Source of the DNA: a virus
Reading direction: 5' to 3' (one strand)
Virus record (IMG/VR): IMGVR_UViG_3300022221_000021
Span: 1 to 28,742 of that record
DNA length: 28,742 nt
Below the pieces are notes generated by a model, which had not been told where the DNA came from, did not search any database, and worked only from the letters and a program-made list of their open reading frames with translations. Of this stretch, positions 6,976 to 13,630 are shown piece after piece (the first letter of the stretch is position 1; every line of letters starts with the position of its first letter). The position numbers were made by a program, and so were the translations under genes.

Positions 6976-7953
6976 GTGCACGACCTCATCGCACGCGGAA
7001 CCATTCTGTGTCAGCTGGCGCTGGCTGCCGAAGGCACCGTGCCAGAGTGGATTCACCTGCTCCCGGTGGGGCCCGAGATTCGCGGGCGCGACGGCCGAGC
7101 GTTCCGCCTTGAGGATGCGGCGGCGGTGATCGCCGAGACCGAGGCGCACCGGCTGAGCGCCGACGCCCTGTTCGCGATCGACTGGGAGCACGCCTCCGAG
7201 ATCAAAGCCGGCAAGGGCGAGAAGAGCCCCGCGGCCGGCTGGGTGCAGCGCCTCGAGGCGCGCGCCGACGGCATCTGGGCGCGCGTAGAGTGGACCGAGG
7301 TCGCGGCCAACGAGATCGCCGCCAAGCACTACCGATTTATGAGTCCTGCGTTCCGTGCGGAGCGCAAGAGCGGTCGCGTTCGCTCGTTCACCAGCGCGGC
7401 TCTCACCAACCGGCCGAACCTGGCCCTGACCCAGCTCAACTCCCGAGAGGACGGAAAAGCGATGAACGAGGAACAGATCAAGGCGCTTTGCGCTGCGCTC
7501 GGGATCGACCCCAGCGCAGACCCCGACGCCATCATCACGGCTGCGCAGGGCCGCCAAACGGTGCCCGTAATCGGCACGATGGTCCCGAAGGCCGACCTGG
7601 AGGTGGCGCTGCAGCGGGCCAAGTCCGCCGAGGACAAGCTGGCGACCATCGAGAAGGCGCAGCACACAGCCGAGGTCGACCGGGTCCTGAACAAGGCCAA
7701 GGACGATGGCAAGATCGCCCCCGCCAGCATGGAGCAGTATCGAGCCATGTGCTCGACGGCCGCCGGCTTCGAGCAGGTCAAGGCCCTCTTCGAGACGCTG
7801 CCGTCGATCCACGCTTCGCAAACCGCCGGCCTGAAGCAACCCAGCAAGGGGCTCGGCCTGACGGAAGAGCAGGTCGAACTCTGCAGGCAGATGGGGTGGG
7901 ACCAAGAGACCTACCTCCAAACGCTGCGTGACGAGGAAGGGGGTGCGCGATGA
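6976..7953 (+). CDS. Capsid protease/scaffold fusion, Mu gpI-like
   Basis: The product is 325 residues from GTG 6976. This start is chosen because it lies after the gp30 stop and at the shared 30-nt distance from the repeat; upstream starts would overlap gp30. The N-terminal half carries the Mu I protease pattern: PEWIHLLPVGPEIRGRDGR, then LFAIDWEHAS (candidate catalytic His), AAGWVQRLEARADGIWARVEWT and YRFMSPAFRAE (candidate catalytic Ser), then SAALTNRPNL. The C-terminal half is an alanine- and charge-rich helical scaffold (LEVALQRAKSAEDKLATIEKAQ). It would assemble inside the prohead and be processed before packaging. The domain order matches Mu I/Z. The catalytic residues were assigned by eye and are less certain than the family. 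Confidence 0.9.
   Translation: MHDLIARGTILCQLALAAEGTVPEWIHLLPVGPEIRGRDGRAFRLEDAAAVIAETEAHRLSADALFAIDWEHASEIKAGKGEKSPAAGWVQRLEARADGIWARVEWTEVAANEIAAKHYRFMSPAFRAERKSGRVRSFTSAALTNRPNLALTQLNSREDGKAMNEEQIKALCAALGIDPSADPDAIITAAQGRQTVPVIGTMVPKADLEVALQRAKSAEDKLATIEKAQHTAEVDRVLNKAKDDGKIAPASMEQYRAMCSTAAGFEQVKALFETLPSIHASQTAGLKQPSKGLGLTEEQVELCRQMGWDQETYLQTLRDEEGGAR
7462..7953 (+). CDS. Candidate nested scaffold gene, Mu Z-like (in-frame internal start in the protease gene)
   Basis: In phage Mu the scaffold Z is made from an internal start within I. Here an in-frame ATG at 7462 begins MNEEQIKALCAALGIDPSAD exactly where the protease domain ends and the helical scaffold begins. A purine-rich stretch (GAGAGGACGGAAAAG) lies just upstream. 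The product would be 163 residues. This arrangement supports separate scaffold synthesis but does not prove it; the same region is also made as part of the full-length fusion. Confidence 0.5.
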   Translation: MNEEQIKALCAALGIDPSADPDAIITAAQGRQTVPVIGTMVPKADLEVALQRAKSAEDKLATIEKAQHTAEVDRVLNKAKDDGKIAPASMEQYRAMCSTAAGFEQVKALFETLPSIHASQTAGLKQPSKGLGLTEEQVELCRQMGWDQETYLQTLRDEEGGAR

Positions 7954-8357
7954 CGGCGCTCACGGAAGACGGGAAGGTCTGGGAGCGGCAAGGCAGGCGG
8001 CGCACGATCGGAGCGGCCGCGGCCGTCACCATTTACGAGGGCGCCTTGCTCGTTCAGGCCGCCGGGTACGCGACCCCAGCAACCACCGCGGTTAGCCTCG
8101 TGGTCCTTGGAGTCGCGGAGTCGCGAGTCGACAACGCCGGCGGCGCGGCCGGCGACAAGACGGTCGAGGTCCTCTCGGGGATTTTCGGCTTCAAGAACAG
8201 CGCCGGCGCGGACGAGGTGCTGGCGTCGCACATCGGATCCGATTGCTACATCGTCGACGACCAGACGGTCTCCATCGTTGCCACCGGCAAATCGATCGCC
8301 GGCAAGGTCTGGGATGTGGACGCGGATTTCGTCTACGTCGCCGTGGGGAAGGTCTGA
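7950..8357 (+). CDS. Small head protein, probable decoration protein
   Basis: The product is 135 residues and lies between scaffold and major capsid, where phages usually place a decoration or stabilisation protein. The sequence is rich in Ala, Gly and Val with beta-type stretches (AAAVTIYEGALLVQAAGYATP, VSLVVLGVAESRVDNAGGAAGD, KVWDVDADFVYVAVGKV). This pattern resembles DUF2190-like decoration proteins. A strong GAGGAAGGGGG tract precedes the ATG, and the start overlaps the protease stop by 4 bases. The assignment rests on size, composition and position; I do not recognise a specific motif. Confidence 0.65.
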   Translation: MTALTEDGKVWERQGRRRTIGAAAAVTIYEGALLVQAAGYATPATTAVSLVVLGVAESRVDNAGGAAGDKTVEVLSGIFGFKNSAGADEVLASHIGSDCYIVDDQTVSIVATGKSIAGKVWDVDADFVYVAVGKV

Positions 8358-8360
8358 GTC

Positions 8361-9239
8361 ATGATCCCGAATAGTCAAAACCTACGAAACCTCTACATCG
8401 GCTGGAAAGCGGCCTTCATGGGGGCGCTGAGGGGCGACTCCACCGCGGAATGGCCTCGGATCGCCACCAAGTCTCCCAGCTCGACCGCGGCCGAGGAGTA
8501 CGGGTTCCTCGACAACTGGCCCAAGTTCCGCAAGTGGGTCGGCGACCGAATCCTGAAGCAGCTCGGGGCGCACGACTACACGATCAAGAACGAGGACTAC
8601 GAGAGCTCGATCACCGTGCCCATCAACGCGGTGAAAGATGACAACCTCGGGATGTACTCCGAGATCTTCGCCTCCTACGGGGTGGCCGCCGCGCAGTGGC
8701 CCGACGACATGATCTTCGCGCTGCTGCTGCTCGGCGAAACGGAGAACGGGTACGACAAGGTGCCATACTTCGGAAACCACACCGTCGGTGGGGCCGTGGT
8801 CAGCAACCTCGACGCGGGCGCCTCGACTCCCTGGTACCTCTTCGACACGAAGAAGTCGCTGAAGCCCCTGATCTACCAGGAGCGGGAAGCCCCGACGCTG
8901 GTCCCGAAGGACAAGCCGGACGACGACAACGTCTTCTACGGCAAGAAGCTGGTCTACGGCGCCCACGCTCGAGGGGCCGCAGGCTTCGGCCTCTGGCAGC
9001 TCGCCCACAAGGCCAAGGTCGCCCTAGACAAGGCCGGCTTCGAGGCGGCCAAGACCGCGATGCGCGAGCGAACGAACGACGAGGGCGAGACCCTCAAGAT
9101 CGTCCCGAACCTCATCGTCGTGCCGCCCTCCCTCGAGGGAGCCGCGCGCGACCTCTTCGTCGCGGAGCGCGACGCGAATGGCGCGACCAACACCCTGAAG
9201 GGTGCGGTCGAAATCCTCGTCTCCAGCAACCTGGTGTGA
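8361..9239 (+). CDS. Major capsid protein, Mu gpT family
   Basis: The 292-residue protein matches the gpT-type major head subunit. It has an N-terminal NLYIGWKAAFMGAL segment, then LDNWPKFRKWVGDR, YTIKNEDYESSITVPINAVKDD, a YFGNHT motif and the C-terminal IVPNLIVVPPSLEGAARDLF. Length and motif order are normal for Mu gpT. Hundreds of copies would form the HK97-fold icosahedral shell. A GGGGAAGG tract precedes the ATG. The next gene starts at the overlapping ATG at 9239. Confidence 0.95.
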   Translation: MIPNSQNLRNLYIGWKAAFMGALRGDSTAEWPRIATKSPSSTAAEEYGFLDNWPKFRKWVGDRILKQLGAHDYTIKNEDYESSITVPINAVKDDNLGMYSEIFASYGVAAAQWPDDMIFALLLLGETENGYDKVPYFGNHTVGGAVVSNLDAGASTPWYLFDTKKSLKPLIYQEREAPTLVPKDKPDDDNVFYGKKLVYGAHARGAAGFGLWQLAHKAKVALDKAGFEAAKTAMRERTNDEGETLKIVPNLIVVPPSLEGAARDLFVAERDANGATNTLKGAVEILVSSNLV

Positions 9240-9547
9240 TGATGGCTGAACGCTACCTACACGTGACGATCAAGGAGCCCCGAATGGCGCGGCGGACCAG
9301 CGGCCGCCACACCTTCACACAGGGGCTCAACCTCGTGCCTCTCAGCGCCTTCGACGAGGGCAGCCGCCCTGACATGGAGCGGCTGAACTACATCAAGGCC
9401 GACCAGCTCCTGGTCGTCCGCGAGATCAGCGCTTCGAAGGCGAAGGAGCTGCGCGAGGCCGAGGAGCTCAAGGAGCTCGAGCGCCTCACGGCTCCCGAGC
9501 CAGCGGGGGAGCCGGAGGGCGACCGGAGCGAGGGGGGCCAGGAGTAA
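9239..9547 (+). CDS. Small head-region protein, function unknown
   Basis: The product is about 102 residues, starting at one of two adjacent ATGs (9239 or 9242) that overlap or follow the capsid stop. The N-terminal part has LHVTIKEPRM and RHTFTQGLNLVPLSAFDEG, the middle has YIKADQLLVVREISASKAKE, and the C-terminus is highly charged and Glu-rich (ELREAEELKELERL). It lies where Mu has its small gp35. I recognise no functional motif. A head-completion or structural role is suggested only by position. Confidence 0.7.
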   Translation: MMAERYLHVTIKEPRMARRTSGRHTFTQGLNLVPLSAFDEGSRPDMERLNYIKADQLLVVREISASKAKELREAEELKELERLTAPEPAGEPEGDRSEGGQE

Positions 9548-9550
9548 CAC

Positions 9551-9955
9551 GTGGTCTATGCGACGGCAGCGGATATGGAGGCCTTGCTGGGTACGGCAAC
9601 GTACCTACAGGCCGCCGATCGAGACGGCAACGGCACCGCCGACGCCGATGCGGTGACGTCCGCTCTCGAGGCCGCTTCGTCGCTTGCCGACACCTACATC
9701 GCAGCGTACCTGCCGCTCGCCACCGTCCCGACGGCGCTCCGCAACGCGGTCATTCGGATCGCGCACTACGATCTCCTCGGAGCCGGCGGGACCGAAGAGC
9801 CACGGAAGCGCCGCGACGACGCGCTCGCGTGGCTCGACAAGGTGGCCACCGGGATTGCGACCCTCATCGTCGACCCGGCGGCGCCAGAGTCGGCGGGAGC
9901 TCCGAGAATGCGCTCTTCGAGGCGACTCTTCACTCGGGAAAAGCTCGCATGGTAG
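9551..9955 (+). CDS. Mu gp36-like head-tail connector protein (DUF1320)
   Basis: The 134-residue product begins with GTG and has VYATAADMEALLG, then DADAVTSALEAASSLADTYI, YLPLATVPTALRNAVIRIA and RRDDALAWLDKVATGIA. This is the helical pattern of the DUF1320/Mu gp36 family, related to gp6-like adaptors that attach to the portal. A good AGGAG tract lies just before the GTG. The C-terminus (RMRSSRRLFTREKLAW) is typical of the family. It overlaps gpG by 7 bases. It probably acts in the neck between portal and tail. Confidence 0.9.
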   Translation: MVYATAADMEALLGTATYLQAADRDGNGTADADAVTSALEAASSLADTYIAAYLPLATVPTALRNAVIRIAHYDLLGAGGTEEPRKRRDDALAWLDKVATGIATLIVDPAAPESAGAPRMRSSRRLFTREKLAW

Positions 9956-10398
9956 AGGCCGCCTACACGACGGTTCACCTCGACGAGCTGGTACCGGCCG
10001 TTCTTCGAGATGCCATCATCGAGCTCGCCGAGGTGGACTACGCGGAGCTCCTCGACGTGGTCGGGGCGGAGGTGGAGAGTCAGACCCGCCGACGCCTCAC
10101 CGCGGAGAAGGCAGACCCCGACGGCAATCCGTGGCCCGACCTGGATCCGGCCTACGCCGCTCGACGCCACAACCCGAGGCACGACGACATCCTGGTCAAC
10201 CACGGCCGGATGCTCGACGCCGTCACCCACAACGTTCTCGGCAGCAACACCGTGGAGATCGGCAGCAGCGCCTCCTATGGCGTCTACCATCAAAAAGGGC
10301 GGCGGCCGTTTCTGGGCCTTTCGCAGGACAACGAGCAGCAGCTCGAGCGCGTCCTGAGTGACTTCCTCGAAGACACCGTCGCCGGGGCCTTCCAATGA
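9949..10398 (+). CDS. Virion morphogenesis / tail completion protein, Mu gpG-like
   Basis: The product is 149 residues from ATG 9949, a start chosen because it overlaps gp36 by only 7 bases; an earlier in-frame ATG would run much further into gp36. The core has ESQTRRRLTAEKADPDGNPWPDLDP and ILVNHGRMLDAV, with a C-terminal YGVYHQKGRRPFLGLS. These are the NPWxxL and HQxGxxxxxRPFLGLS features of the phage virion morphogenesis family that includes Mu G. The protein would cap or terminate the tail for joining to the head. It overlaps gp37 by 4 bases. Confidence 0.9.
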   Translation: MVEAAYTTVHLDELVPAVLRDAIIELAEVDYAELLDVVGAEVESQTRRRLTAEKADPDGNPWPDLDPAYAARRHNPRHDDILVNHGRMLDAVTHNVLGSNTVEIGSSASYGVYHQKGRRPFLGLSQDNEQQLERVLSDFLEDTVAGAFQ

Positions 10399-10955
10399 GC
10401 AGCGTCATCGAAGTAAGGGACGCGATCGTCAGCGGGCTCGAGGCCAAGCTGACTGAGCTGGCGGGGCGGGTCGAAGCGCACGACGGCGAGATCGATGTGG
10501 CCGCCGTCAAACGCTATTTCACGCACGGCATCCACGCACGTGTCGCCGTCCTCGGGTCCTCTCGGCTCGAGCGCAAGGGCACGATGCACGTGCCGTACCG
10601 GCATGCGCTCTTTGGGATCTACGTTGGCGCTGCCGGCAAGGCAGTTCCTGCGACGTCGTCGGGCGATGTCGCGATGGCCCTCGTGGAGCGCATCGAGGCT
10701 GTGGTCGAAGCGGAACGATGGTCCGACACCGCCTCGGGATCGGCGCAGCGCGTGCGCTCACGCAACCTCTTCTCCGGACAGCTTGACGCGCTCGGACTCT
10801 CGCTGTGGGCAATCACCTTCGAGCAGTCGTACGAGCTGACCGCTCTCGCGGCGGACAACGCCACGCTCGACCGACTCCTCAGCATCTACCGCCAGTCGGA
10901 TACCTCCAAGGTTCGCGAGGGCCGCGAACATGAACAGCAGGTGCATTTCACATGA
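10395..10955 (+). CDS. Mu gp37-like tail protein (DUF1834)
   Basis: The product is 186 residues. It begins SSVIEVRDAIVSGLEAKL and includes GIHARVAVLGSSRLERKG, a mid-protein AMALVERIEAVVEAERW, and LDALGLSLWAITFEQSYEL, the pattern of the DUF1834/Mu gp37 family. Its place between gpG and the small gp38-like protein is exactly that of Mu. Its molecular role is not established; a tail-terminator-like role is possible. It overlaps both neighbours by 4 bases. Confidence 0.85.
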   Translation: MSSVIEVRDAIVSGLEAKLTELAGRVEAHDGEIDVAAVKRYFTHGIHARVAVLGSSRLERKGTMHVPYRHALFGIYVGAAGKAVPATSSGDVAMALVERIEAVVEAERWSDTASGSAQRVRSRNLFSGQLDALGLSLWAITFEQSYELTALAADNATLDRLLSIYRQSDTSKVREGREHEQQVHFT

Positions 10956-11167
10956 AGATCTTCACCATCCACGCACGCGAGGGCCTGAACGTCCGCGACC
11001 CCGACACGCGCGAGAACGTGCCCCCGGGCGGGCTAGCCCTACGGGAGCCGAAGTTCCGTCGCTGGGAAACGTACTGGATGCGTCGCAAGCAGGACGGGGA
11101 CGTCGGCATCGAGGTCAGCGATTCGCCTCCCCCCAAGAAGTCCACGAAGAAGGACGGGGGTAGCTGA
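10952..11167 (+). CDS. Small gp38-like protein (DUF2635)
   Basis: This 71-residue protein has an opening MKIFTIHAREGLNVRDPDT and a central VPPGGLALREPKFRRWETYWMRRK, both typical of DUF2635 proteins that precede the tail sheath gene in Mu-like phages. The C-terminus is lysine-rich (PPPKKSTKKDGG). Its function is unknown. It overlaps gp37 by 4 bases, and its last base is the first base of the sheath start codon. Confidence 0.85.
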   Translation: MKIFTIHAREGLNVRDPDTRENVPPGGLALREPKFRRWETYWMRRKQDGDVGIEVSDSPPPKKSTKKDGGS

Positions 11168-12651
11168 TGGTCGACTTCAACTCCATCCCGAACGGCATCC
11201 TCACGCCGGGCGCCTTCGTCGAAAACGATCCATCCGGCGCCGTCGAGGGAGACTCTGCGAAGCCGCAGCACGTGCTGGCCTTGGCTGTCGTCCCGACCGT
11301 GATCGACGGGACGGGATCGCACCTGGTCCCGACGCCGCTCACGTCGACGAGCCAAGTAATGGATGTCTTCGGCAAGAGCGAGCTCTCCGCTGTCATGTGC
11401 TCGTTCATGCGGAAGAACCCCCGCACGAAGATCTCCGGCGTTGCGATCGCCGAGGCGGGCGCCGGCACGGCTGCGACCGCGACGATCACGTTCACCGGCG
11501 CGGCCACCGAGGACTGGACGATCTACGTGCGGTTCAACGGCATGGAGTTCGCGGTCAAGATCAACTCCGGTGACGCGGTGGCGGACGCTGCGGCCGCCGT
11601 CGTGACCGCCTTCGACGCCGCGGCCGCCAAGTCCACGACGCCGTGGATGTGGCTCGCGACGGCAAATAGCGCCCTCGGAGTCGTGACGCTGACAGCCGTC
11701 TGGAAGGGCACGACCAGCAACGGCCTCAGCCTTGCGCTCAACGTGGACCCGAAGCAGCGAATGCCGGCGGGCCTCTCGGCCGTGGTCGCAGACTTCTCGG
11801 GCGGCGCTTCCGATCCGGACATAGCGACGGCCATCGCGGTCCTTGGAGGCACGCACTACACCCGGATCGTCAACTCGCTCAGCGACGCGGCGAACATGGG
11901 CAAGCTCGAGCTCGAGGCCGAGAGTCGTTGGGACGGTACCGACGACCGCGACGTCGGGATCTTTGTTGCTATTCAGGACACGCACGCGGCCACGATCACG
12001 TGGGCGGACACGCGGAACAGCCCCTATGTCGTCGCCATGGCGTCGGGCAAGAGTCCCACACCGCCTCAGGTTTGGGCCGCTCAGGCATGCGCCGCGGACG
12101 TGCTCGTGAGCAACATTCTCGTCGTGAAGCCGCGCTTCGGGCAGCTGCTCCCGGATTGTATCCTTCCGGCCAACCAGTTCACCCGTGACGAGCGGCAGCT
12201 CCTCCTCGAGGCCGGGATCGCGACCCACAAGAGCGACGCCGCGGGACGAGCGATCATCGAGTCGCTGGTCACCACCTACACGAAGGACCCGGCCACCGAC
12301 ACGCCCGACACGAGCTATCAGGACTGGTCGCTCGTCGACGCGCTTGGGTACCTCAACTGGTCGTGGCTGACTCGGGCCAGCCAGCGCTTCGCGGCCAAGA
12401 ACGCGGCCAACGACGGCACCAGGGTGGCCTCCGGGTCAAACGTCGTGACGCCGTCGACGCTCCGCGGCGAGCTGGTCGCCTGGGCCGGCGAAATGGAGGA
12501 GGCCGGCATCATCGAGGATGCAAAGGCCTACGCCGATTCGGTCATCACGGAGCGAGCCGCCGGTGACCCGTCGCGGATGAACATCCTCGACGAGCCCAAC
12601 ATCATCAACGAGCTCAAGGTCATCGCCAAGCGAACGGCCTTCAAGAGGTAG
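11167..12651 (+). CDS. Tail sheath protein, Mu gpL-like
   Basis: The 494-residue sheath opens with VDFNSIPNGILTPGAFVEND, the usual start of Mu L-like sheath proteins. It carries a GGASDPDIATAIAVLGGTHYTRIV segment of the middle domain. The C-terminal part (ILPANQFTRDERQLLLEAGIAT, LNWSWLTRASQRF, INELKVIAKR) matches the conserved contractile core. Presence of a sheath shows that the virion is a myovirus. A GGGGGTAGCTG tract precedes the ATG. The sheath polymerises around the tube and contracts to drive it through the envelope. Confidence 0.95.
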   Translation: MVDFNSIPNGILTPGAFVENDPSGAVEGDSAKPQHVLALAVVPTVIDGTGSHLVPTPLTSTSQVMDVFGKSELSAVMCSFMRKNPRTKISGVAIAEAGAGTAATATITFTGAATEDWTIYVRFNGMEFAVKINSGDAVADAAAAVVTAFDAAAAKSTTPWMWLATANSALGVVTLTAVWKGTTSNGLSLALNVDPKQRMPAGLSAVVADFSGGASDPDIATAIAVLGGTHYTRIVNSLSDAANMGKLELEAESRWDGTDDRDVGIFVAIQDTHAATITWADTRNSPYVVAMASGKSPTPPQVWAAQACAADVLVSNILVVKPRFGQLLPDCILPANQFTRDERQLLLEAGIATHKSDAAGRAIIESLVTTYTKDPATDTPDTSYQDWSLVDALGYLNWSWLTRASQRFAAKNAANDGTRVASGSNVVTPSTLRGELVAWAGEMEEAGIIEDAKAYADSVITERAAGDPSRMNILDEPNIINELKVIAKRTAFKR

Positions 12652-12654
12652 CCA

Positions 12655-13017
12655 ATGTCTGACGACGATGTAACCGGCCTGGTCGCAATCGTGATCAATA
12701 GCGAGGAGATCCCGGTCGCTCCAGGCGCCACGATCGCGATGGGCGGTCCGATTCGTGAGACCATCATGGAAGCCTCGGGGAAGCGACGCGAGCGGACGAC
12801 CGGTTTCGCCCCGGGGAAGATCTCCTGCTCGGCCTTCCATGGCCCGAAGACCGACCTCGGCTTCTTTCGCGACTTCAAAGGCGGCACCGTTCTGGCCAAG
12901 ACCGACACCGACCAGGTGTTCGTCTGCAAGAAGGCGAGCCAGATTGGCGAGGTCGAGAGCTCGGACGGGATGATCCCGCTCACCTTCGAAGGGCAGCCGC
13001 TCGAGCAAATCGCATGA
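12655..13017 (+). CDS. Tail tube protein, Mu gpM-like
   Basis: The product is 120 residues. The sequence has GLVAIVINSEEIPVAPGATI, GGPIRETIMEASGKRRERTTGF, KISCSAFHGPKTD and TDQVFVCKKASQIGEVESSDGMIPLTFEG, matching the small tube proteins of Mu-like phages in size and order. Hexamer rings stack to form the inner tube inside the sheath. An AAGAGGTAG tract lies just before the ATG, and the stop overlaps the chaperone gene by 4 bases. Confidence 0.9.
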   Translation: MSDDDVTGLVAIVINSEEIPVAPGATIAMGGPIRETIMEASGKRRERTTGFAPGKISCSAFHGPKTDLGFFRDFKGGTVLAKTDTDQVFVCKKASQIGEVESSDGMIPLTFEGQPLEQIA

Positions 13018-13616
13018 CGACCTTCTCCGACGAGCGCATTCAGAAGATTCTCGCCGGTCGCCGAGCGATCGGGCGGGTGCCGTTTCCAGGCCCCCTCGAC
13101 GAGGACGAGAGCATCACCGACGTGCCCATGGTCGGCCTGCGCCTGCTCTCTGAGGCTGACACTGACGCGGCCCGGATCGCGACGCAGTCCTATCTTCATC
13201 AGAAGCTCGATCGGAAGAACCTCGACGTTGTGAAGTTCATCGACGCCGATCCGGATGCGATGCAGCGGGAGTACCAACGTCAGGTGCTCGTCCGCGCGTG
13301 CGTCGATCCGGACTGCACGGACCACGACAACCCGACGCCGTTCTTCGCCGTCATCGAGCAGGTCCGAAAGCTCGACGTGCTCACCCTCGACCGCCTGTGG
13401 GATGCGTACGGAGCGTGGCAGGAGGAGGTCAACCCGCGCTTTTCGCTCACCGAGCAGCAGGTCCGGGAGCTCGATGGTGCCCTAAAAAAAGCGCTGGTCG
13501 ACCAGGCAACTTTCGCGCTTTTGGAGCGCGACACGCTGCTGAGCTTGCTGCGTATTATGGCTGCCCGGTCTCCGAGCTCACCTTCTGGCAGATCCACTAC
13601 TTCCGGCTCCTCTTGA
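13014..13616 (+). CDS. Tail assembly chaperone, zero-frame product (Mu gp41-like)
   Basis: The product is 200 residues, placed between the tube and tape-measure genes as tail assembly chaperones always are. The zero-frame product carries FIDADPDAMQREYQRQVLVRAC and VNPRFSLTEQQVRELDGALKKAL. After the A7 run at 13484-13490 the zero-frame reading becomes low-complexity (ARSPSSPSGRSTTSGSS), which looks like an unselected end. The -1 frame there encodes a conserved-looking tail instead. The chaperone binds the tape measure to guide tube polymerisation and is absent from the finished virion. Confidence 0.85.
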   Translation: MTTFSDERIQKILAGRRAIGRVPFPGPLDEDESITDVPMVGLRLLSEADTDAARIATQSYLHQKLDRKNLDVVKFIDADPDAMQREYQRQVLVRACVDPDCTDHDNPTPFFAVIEQVRKLDVLTLDRLWDAYGAWQEEVNPRFSLTEQQVRELDGALKKALVDQATFALLERDTLLSLLRIMAARSPSSPSGRSTTSGSS

Positions 13617-13630
13617 GCGATGGCCATTGA
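13014..13630 (+). CDS. Tail assembly chaperone, predicted -1 frameshifted product
   Basis: Read as 13014-13490 joined to 13490-13630, this gives about 205 residues. Ribosomes slipping back one base on A AAA AAA would continue SAGRPGNF, RHAAELAAYYGCPVSEL and TFWQIHYFRLLLSDGH. The last part resembles the aromatic-rich ends of frameshifted chaperone extensions. The extended product ends inside the start of the tape-measure gene. Many phages make a short and a long chaperone in fixed ratio by this mechanism. The slippery site is seen directly; use of it is inferred from family behaviour. Confidence 0.75.
13484..13490 (+). other. Programmed -1 frameshift slippery heptamer A AAA AAA
   Basis: The zero-frame codons are CTA AAA AAA GCG, so the heptamer has the X XXY YYZ phase needed for a -1 slip. 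Downstream lie a small palindrome (CTGGTCGACCAG, 13494-13505) and a 6-bp-stem hairpin (CGCGCT-TTTGG-AGCGCG, 13514-13530). The second hairpin is farther away than the usual spacer, so its contribution is uncertain. Confidence 0.75.

Noticed and set aside
6706-7920. 404-residue leftward reading frame opposite gp30 and the protease gene
   Set aside because: It is a shadow of the forward genes that contain the gp30 and Mu I motifs; no motif or start signal supports it.
10948-12228. 426-residue leftward reading frame opposite the sheath gene
   Set aside because: It is a shadow frame; the forward strand has clear gpL sequence.
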